From: Acidovorax sp. FHTAMBA
GTDB lineage: Bacteria; Pseudomonadota; Gammaproteobacteria; Burkholderiales; Burkholderiaceae_C
Direction: 5' to 3'
Assembly (NCBI RefSeq): GCF_038958875.1
Contig: NZ_CP152407.1
Span: forward strand, 317,501-381,500
Length of the DNA: 64,000 nucleotides
Positions within the stretch are counted from its first letter, which is position 1. The number at the start of each line of letters is the position of its first letter. Under the pieces are notes generated by a model. That model was not told where the DNA came from and did not search any database. It saw only the letters and a program-made list of their open reading frames with translations. This document shows positions 59,377-64,000 of this stretch, piece by piece. The translations under genes and the position numbers were made by a program.

Positions 59377-60801
59377 CTACAGCGAAAAAATCTTCCCCGG
59401 ATTCAGGATGTTCTTCGGGTCCAGCGCACGTTTGATGGCCCGCATCATGTCCACCGCGCCAGCGCCGGTTTCATCCACCAGAAAGCCCATCTTGTGCAGG
59501 CCCACGCCGTGCTCGCCGGTGCAGGTGCCGCCCATGCTCAGCGCGCGGGCCACGAGCTTGTGGTTCAGGTCTTCAGCGGTCACGCGCTCTTCAGGGATGT
59601 TGGGGTCAAGCAGGTAGCCAAAGTGAAAATTGCCGTCGCCCACGTGGCCGACGAGGAAGTAGGGGATGCCGCTGTCCTCGGCCTCCTGCACCGAGTCGAG
59701 CAGGCAGTCGGCCAGGCGGCTGATGGGCACGCAGGTGTCGGTGCTGATGGCGCGGCAGCCGGGGCGGCTTTGCACGGCGGCGAAGTAGGCGTTGTGCCGG
59801 GCTGTCCACAGGCGTGTGCGCTCTTCGGGCGTGCTGGCCCATTCAAACGCGTTGCCCCCAAACTCGCTGGCGATGTCCTGCACCGTCTCGGCCTGCTCCT
59901 TCACGCTGGCGGGGGAGCCGTGGAATTCCATCAGCAGCATGGGTTCCTCGCGCAGGGTGAGCTTGCTGTGTGCGTTGACCATGCGCACGGTGTGGTGGTC
60001 GATGAGCTCCACGCGCGCAATCGGCACGCCCAGCTGGATGGTCTGGATGGTGGTGCGCACGGCCGCTTCAATGCTCGGGAACGAGCAGATGGCAGCGCTC
60101 ACGGCCTCGGGCAGCGGGTACAGGCGCACCGTGATCTCGGTCATGATGCCCAACGTGCCTTCGCTGCCCACCATCAGGCGGGTTAGGTCGTAGCCGGCGC
60201 TGCTCTTCTTGGCGCGCGTGCCGGTGTGGATGACTTCGCCGCCGGCGGTGACCACCTGCAGCGCCAGCACGTTCTCGCGCATGGTGCCGTAGCGCACGGC
60301 GTTGGTGCCACTGGCGCGGGTAGCGCACATGCCGCCAATGCTGGCATCCGCACCGGGGTCGATGGGGAAGAACAGGCCCGTGTCCTTGATGGCCTCGTTG
60401 AGCTGCTTGCGTGTGATGCCGGGCTGCACGGTCACGGTGAGGTCTTCGGCGTTGATGCTCAACACGCGATTCATGCGGCTCACATCGATGCTGATGCCGC
60501 CCTGCACGGCCAGCAGATGGCCTTCGAGCGACGAGCCCGCGCCGTAGGGGATCACCGGCACTTCATATTCACTGGCGAGCTGCACCACATCGGCCACGTC
60601 CTGCGTGCTTTCGGCAAACACCACGGCACTGGGCGGTGGGGCCTGCAGCGAGCCCTCGTCGCGGCCGTGCTGCTCGCGCACCGCCTGGGCCAGGGAGCAC
60701 TGCGCGCCAAAGCGCGCCTGCAGCCCGTCGATGAGGGCCTGTGGCACGTCCCGCAGGTGGATCTCGGGTAGGAGGTGGGCGGCGGCGGTCGGGGCGTTCA
60801 T
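59377..60801 (-). CDS. FAD-linked oxidoreductase, GlcD / D-lactate dehydrogenase-like
   Basis: 474 residues. The FAD_binding_4 domain is at the N-terminus (VVFAESTQDVADVVQLASEY; PYGAGSSLEGHLLAVQGGIS; GADASIGGMCATRASGTNAVRYG). The FAD-oxidase C domain has GHVGDGNFHFGYLLDP and GTCTGEHGVGLHKMGFL, where conserved His residues bind substrate. The family oxidises D-lactate, glycolate or D-2-hydroxyacids with transfer of electrons to cytochrome or quinone. No glcE/glcF neighbours, so a stand-alone D-lactate dehydrogenase-type enzyme is more likely than glycolate oxidase. Confidence 0.92.
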   Translation of the reverse strand: MNAPTAAAHLLPEIHLRDVPQALIDGLQARFGAQCSLAQAVREQHGRDEGSLQAPPPSAVVFAESTQDVADVVQLASEYEVPVIPYGAGSSLEGHLLAVQGGISIDVSRMNRVLSINAEDLTVTVQPGITRKQLNEAIKDTGLFFPIDPGADASIGGMCATRASGTNAVRYGTMRENVLALQVVTAGGEVIHTGTRAKKSSAGYDLTRLMVGSEGTLGIMTEITVRLYPLPEAVSAAICSFPSIEAAVRTTIQTIQLGVPIARVELIDHHTVRMVNAHSKLTLREEPMLLMEFHGSPASVKEQAETVQDIASEFGGNAFEWASTPEERTRLWTARHNAYFAAVQSRPGCRAISTDTCVPISRLADCLLDSVQEAEDSGIPYFLVGHVGDGNFHFGYLLDPNIPEERVTAEDLNHKLVARALSMGGTCTGEHGVGLHKMGFLVDETGAGAVDMMRAIKRALDPKNILNPGKIFSL

Positions 60802-60867
60802 GGCATGTCTCCGGAAAGGGCCAAAAAGAATACCACCTGGATGTACTGCGCGACGCTTGGAACGTGC

Positions 60868-60911
60868 GAAGGCCTGTCCACGCCCTGGAGTTCCAGCGCA
60901 GACAGGCCTTC
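60868..60911. other. Perfect 11-bp inverted repeat with nested hairpin
   Basis: GAAGGCCTGTC (60868-60878) pairs with GACAGGCCTTC (60901-60911), and inside is CTGGA-GT-TCCAG. It lies between the GlcD-like start and the EF-hand gene end. With no T-run, it could be an operator-like site or an atypical terminator for the EF-hand gene. Confidence 0.6.
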
Positions 60912-60986
60912 ACGGGCTAGCACCCGTCTACGGGGGGAAGGCGTCGGCAGGGCATGGCGGCCCGGGCTGGCGCTTTCCGGGCAGGG

Positions 60987-61367
60987 TCAGGACTGTGCTC
61001 CTTTTTCAAACTCTTCGCGAGACAGCGTACCGTTCTTGTCGGTGTCGAGCTCGTTGAACCTCTGCACGATGGCCGGCAGGCGGGCAACTTCTTGCGCGCT
61101 CAGCTGGCCGTCCTGGTTGGTATCCGCCCGCTCGAACGCTGCGGACGCGGCGCTCGCGGTGGCGGGTGCCTTGGAGTTGGCGGGGGCCGGGCCGATGGTG
61201 TAGCCAGAGCCACTGCTCTGGGCGTTGCCTTTGCCGCCGGGACCGAACTGGGGGGATGCGCTTGCCGTTTGTGCGTGCAATGCGGCCGCGCCGCCCAAGG
61301 CAAGGGCCGCAAAAAGCATCACGCTGCGGGTATCGAACGAATAGCTGCGTCGTTGCAGTGCTTTCAT
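60987..61367 (-). CDS. EF-hand Ca-binding secreted protein
   Basis: 126 residues with a signal peptide (MLFAALALGGAAALHAQTASA). Two EF-hand loops are visible: DTNQDGQLSAQE (residues about 82-93) and DTDKNGTLSREE (about 108-119), both with the D-x-[DN]-x-[DN]-G pattern. A Gly/Ser/Ala spacer precedes them. A periplasmic calcium sensor or buffer is the simple reading. No calcium-related neighbours. Confidence 0.9.
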   Translation of the reverse strand: MKALQRRSYSFDTRSVMLFAALALGGAAALHAQTASASPQFGPGGKGNAQSSGSGYTIGPAPANSKAPATASAASAAFERADTNQDGQLSAQEVARLPAIVQRFNELDTDKNGTLSREEFEKGAQS

Positions 61368-61685
61368 AAGAGCCAGGCTCCTTCGAAGTTGAACAGGGCT
61401 TTATTGCACCGCGGCAGCACTGGCAGCGCCAGCACTCTTGCCCGCTGTTGCCCGTGCCAACATTTGCCAGCGCGGTGTAACGCTGTGGGGCCCGCGTGTG
61501 AACCTTTGTGGCCGGGTTGTGGCGAAATGTGTAGTCCGGACGACTGGCCCGGTGGCGGCGAGGGCTCTTTAGCCGGAGCAATCACCGTGTTGGCTGGCAG
61601 CGGCCACAATGGTCATATTCACCCGAGTGGGCCGCGCGGACCGTGCGCGCTCCTCGCGCCATTACATAACCATCACGAGGTCACC
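61368..61685. other. 318-bp intergenic region between EF-hand and adenosyltransferase genes
   Basis: GC-rich; no gene of normal codon use and no recognisable repeat copy. I looked for the conserved B12-box type signals expected of a cobalamin riboswitch, because of the following gene, and saw none. The ribosome site and promoter of the adenosyltransferase gene are not clear. Confidence 0.4.
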
Positions 61686-62258
61686 ATGGGCAACCGGCTC
61701 ACACAGATCGCAACCCGCACCGGCGATGCCGGCACCACCGGCCTGGGCAACAACCACCGGGTTTCCAAGAACAGCCTGCGCATTCACGCCATGGGCGATG
61801 TCGATGAGCTCAATTCGCACATCGGCCTGTTGCTGTGCGAGCCGCTGCCTGACGCCGTGCGCGGGTTGCTGGTGCAGGTGCAGCACCAGTTGTTCAACCT
61901 GGGTGGCGAGCTCTCGATCCCGGGGTTTGAACTGCTCAAGAAAGAGGCCGTGCTGCAGCTGGATGAGGCCCTGGAGGAGCACAACGCTGCACTGCCCCGG
62001 CTGCAGGAATTCATCCTGCCCGCAGGCACACGTGCGGCATCACAGGCCCACGTGTGCCGCACGGTAGCGCGGCGTGCCGAACGGGCGGTGGTGGCGCTGG
62101 GCAATGAGGAGGCGATCAACGACGCTCCACGCCAGTACCTCAACCGCCTGTCCGACCTGATGTTCGTGCTCGCCCGCGTGCTCAACCGCGTGGATGGCGG
62201 CGACGATGTGTACTGGAAGAGCGAGCGCCTGGCCCGGCAGGAAGTCGGCAGCGAGTAG
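61686..62258 (+). CDS. Cob(I)alamin adenosyltransferase, PduO type
   Basis: 190 residues. The ATP/corrinoid-binding N-terminus is TRTGDAGTTGLGNNHRVSK (TRxGDxGxT motif), followed by GDVDELNSHIG and the C-terminal AINDAPRQYLNRLSDLMFVLARVLN, with conserved RxSDxLF-like spacing. It transfers 5'-deoxyadenosyl from ATP to Co(I) corrinoid, giving coenzyme B12. Stand-alone, followed by a strong terminator, so a salvage or housekeeping role rather than part of a pathway operon. Confidence 0.95.
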   Translation: MGNRLTQIATRTGDAGTTGLGNNHRVSKNSLRIHAMGDVDELNSHIGLLLCEPLPDAVRGLLVQVQHQLFNLGGELSIPGFELLKKEAVLQLDEALEEHNAALPRLQEFILPAGTRAASQAHVCRTVARRAERAVVALGNEEAINDAPRQYLNRLSDLMFVLARVLNRVDGGDDVYWKSERLARQEVGSE

Positions 62259-62274
62259 CCGGAACCGCAGCGGG

Positions 62275-62300
62275 TTGCACCGGGGGCTGGTGCAATTTTT
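62275..62300 (+). terminator. Rho-independent terminator after the adenosyltransferase gene
   Basis: TTGCACC (62275-62281), loop GGGGGCT, GGTGCAA (62289-62295), then TTTTT. It lies 16 bp past the stop. Confidence 0.88.
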
Positions 62301-62373
62301 CTGGCTCCGGTTTTGCCCACCTTGGTTTATGCTGGCCTGAAACCCCCCCCATCCTTTGCTGTCCCTGCATTTC

Positions 62374-63636
62374 ATGGCTGCCCACGTTCCCACCATGCTG
62401 GCGATGATCATCGTCAGTTCGCTGCTGATGGCGGCCTCCCTGGCCGTGGTGGGCTGGGGGCGACGACGCGATGGGCTGGGCTACTGGGCGGCGGGCCTGC
62501 TCGTCAACGCGCTGGGGCATGTGCTGCTCATGCTGCGCGGCCGGGTACCGGATGTGCTGTCCATCGTGGTGGGCAACCTGCTGTGGTCCTGTGTGTTCGT
62601 GGCGATGATTGCCGCCATCTACCAGTTCCAGGGGCGCCAGCCCCGCTGGCTGCTGCTGTTGGTGCCGCCGGCGCTGGTTACGGCACTGGTGATCGTGTTC
62701 ATGGACAACTTCGCGGCGCGGGTGGGCTGGGTCGGTCTCATGATCGGGCTGCAGGCCCTGTGGGCGATGGCCATCGCGCTGGAGCACCGCCGGTCCACCG
62801 TGGGGCGCGGGCAGTGGCTGCTGGTGGCCGGGTTTGCGCTGGAAGGCGCGGTGTTGCTGGGCCGGTCGTTGCTGGCCATGGGGTTGCAGGGGGGCGCAGG
62901 CGCCACGAACATCCTGCAGGGCAGCGGCCTGCAGACCCTCACCTTTGTGGCCACGTTCACGGTGGTGCTGGTCAGCTCGATAGGGTTTGTGTTCATGTCA
63001 CGCGACCGCGCCGACGAGAACAACCGCATGATGGCCGCGCTGGATCCGCTCACGGGGGTGGCCAATCGGCGCTCGCTGATTGCCGCGCTGGACCGTGACG
63101 TGGCCCGTGCCGTGCGCACCCGCGAATCGATCGCGCTCATGATGGTGGACATCGACCATTTCAAGCACGTGAATGACCGCTACGGCCATCCCGTGGGCGA
63201 CCAGGTGCTGTGCAGTGTGGTGAATGTGCTCAGTGCGCGCGTGCGGTCGCAAGACCTGGTGGGCCGCTATGGCGGCGAGGAGTTCATGGTGGTGCTCCCC
63301 GACACCACGCTGGCAGGCGCCGAGCAGCTGGCGCGGTACCTGTGCAGGGCGGTGGAAGAATCCCGCTGCCCGGTTCGCACCAGCGGCGATGCGGGCGCGG
63401 GTGCTGCGAGCGCGGAGGGCCAGACCATTGCCGTCACCGTGAGCATCGGCGTGTTCGGTGGGCGCCTGGAGCCCGGCGACAGCTGGGACATGCTGATAGC
63501 GGCGGCAGACCGGGCGCTCTACGAGGCCAAGGAAAAAGGCCGCAACCGCGTGGAGGTGGCCACGGCCTTGCGGCGCCCCGCATCCCAGGCCACCGCCGAC
63601 AGCTATTCGGGCGCGGACGCGGCATCCCGGTACTGA
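62374..63636 (+). CDS. Membrane-bound diguanylate cyclase (GGDEF)
   Basis: 420 residues from MAAHVPTMLAMIIVSS. About six or seven N-terminal membrane helices (to about residue 210) precede the GGDEF domain: DPLTGVANRRSLIAALDRD, MMVDIDHFKHVNDRYGHPVGDQVL, active site RYGGEEFMVVLP and the closing AADRALYEAKEKGRNRV. The product inhibition site RSQD lies exactly five residues before GGEEF, so feedback by c-di-GMP is expected. The N-terminal domain is a membrane sensor of unknown signal. No EAL domain. Confidence 0.94.
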   Translation: MAAHVPTMLAMIIVSSLLMAASLAVVGWGRRRDGLGYWAAGLLVNALGHVLLMLRGRVPDVLSIVVGNLLWSCVFVAMIAAIYQFQGRQPRWLLLLVPPALVTALVIVFMDNFAARVGWVGLMIGLQALWAMAIALEHRRSTVGRGQWLLVAGFALEGAVLLGRSLLAMGLQGGAGATNILQGSGLQTLTFVATFTVVLVSSIGFVFMSRDRADENNRMMAALDPLTGVANRRSLIAALDRDVARAVRTRESIALMMVDIDHFKHVNDRYGHPVGDQVLCSVVNVLSARVRSQDLVGRYGGEEFMVVLPDTTLAGAEQLARYLCRAVEESRCPVRTSGDAGAGAASAEGQTIAVTVSIGVFGGRLEPGDSWDMLIAAADRALYEAKEKGRNRVEVATALRRPASQATADSYSGADAASRY

Positions 63637-63734
63637 GCGCGGGCATGTGCGGCTAGGTTGGCGTCTGCACAGACCTTGTGTTGGAATGCAGGTTTCGGTC
63701 CACAAGATCACCCGTTTTCAGGAGAGCCTTTTTA

Positions 63735-64000
63735 TGAACGCCCGTGTTCCCCCCAATGTCCTGCAACCTGCACTCGCCCTGGAGCGGGTGAGCCAGGCCT
63801 GGGACAACGACATCGTGCGCCAGCTCACCGACTACATCGCCATCCCCGCCAAGTCGCCGATGTTTTCGCCCGACTGGGCCGAGCAGGGCCTGCTGGACAC
63901 CGTGGTGCGCAACGCCGCCGCCTGGGTCGAATCGCAGAAGGTGGAGGGGCTGAAGCTGGAAGTGGTGCGCCTGGAAGGCCGCACCCCCGTGCTGTTCTTC
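63735..64000 (+). CDS. M20-family peptidase, N-terminal part (cut by window edge)
   Basis: 88 complete codons are visible: ATG at 63735 after an AGGAGAG ribosome site. It reads MNARVPPNVLQPALALERVS, then WDNDIVRQLTDYIAIPAKSP MFSPDWAEQGLLDTVVRNAA and VVRLEGRTPVLFF. The start resembles M20 metallopeptidases of the dipeptidase/carboxypeptidase type, whose zinc motifs come later and are not in the window. The family call rests on this N-terminal part alone. Confidence 0.65.

Noticed and set aside
61368..61685. Possible cobalamin riboswitch before the adenosyltransferase gene
   Set aside because: No B12-box-like or other conserved riboswitch elements could be found by eye in the 318-bp leader.

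Overview
The window looks like chromosome of a high-GC betaproteobacterium of the family Comamonadaceae, most likely Acidovorax or a close relative. The reasons are the base composition, the mnmG-rsmG-lysE-parA-parB chromosome-maintenance cluster, the monomeric NADP isocitrate dehydrogenase, and two families of short dispersed repeats: a GC-rich palindromic element (family A below) and an element with an AGCGCTT...GGATAAGCGC core (family B). The genus is an inference from sequence character, not from a database search.

Layout. 1-5 kb: a branched-chain-amino-acid-type ABC transporter operon (livG-livH-livM-binding protein) divergent from a TetR regulator, with overlapping palindromes between them. 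5-8.5 kb: a copper module, cueR-copZ divergent from copA, with two matching CueR-type promoters; copA carries an in-frame repeat insertion. 8.6-18.5 kb: a chemoreceptor, a hemerythrin-like protein, an OYE-family reductase, an MFS permease, a GST, a class II aldolase-like protein, an ECF41-type sigma factor with its AhpD-like partner (each preceded by a matching promoter), a cysteine-cluster protein and an FMN reductase. 18.5-24.5 kb: mnmG-rsmG-lysE-parA-hydrolase-parB with four parS sites, three of them inside genes. 24.8-36 kb: envelope and secreted proteins (COG3014 lipoprotein, YcfL, LpoB, a CsgG/LpoB-like protein, a lipoprotein hydrolase), a Ca/Na antiporter, a flavin reductase and an Ig-like secreted protein. 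36-47 kb: an AraC/MFS pair, monomeric icd, and the four-gene exonuclease-ligase-helicase-phosphoesterase DNA repair operon. 47-51.6 kb: a BON-domain protein, a broken gene, a membrane-anchored protein, a family 5 solute-binding protein and YnfA.

51.7-59.2 kb is the accessory island: a complete IS256-family element with an 8-bp target duplication lies 61 bp from a type II-C CRISPR-Cas locus. The array has 18 repeats and 17 spacers on the plus strand. It converges on cas2-cas1-cas9 on the minus strand, and a divergent tracrRNA gene has its promoter overlapping the cas9 start. Two spacers are versions of one sequence that differ only at synonymous codon positions.

59.3-64 kb: a GlcD-like FAD oxidoreductase, an EF-hand protein, a PduO-type cobalamin adenosyltransferase, a GGDEF diguanylate cyclase and the start of an M20-family peptidase cut by the window edge. 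I saw no tRNA or rRNA genes.
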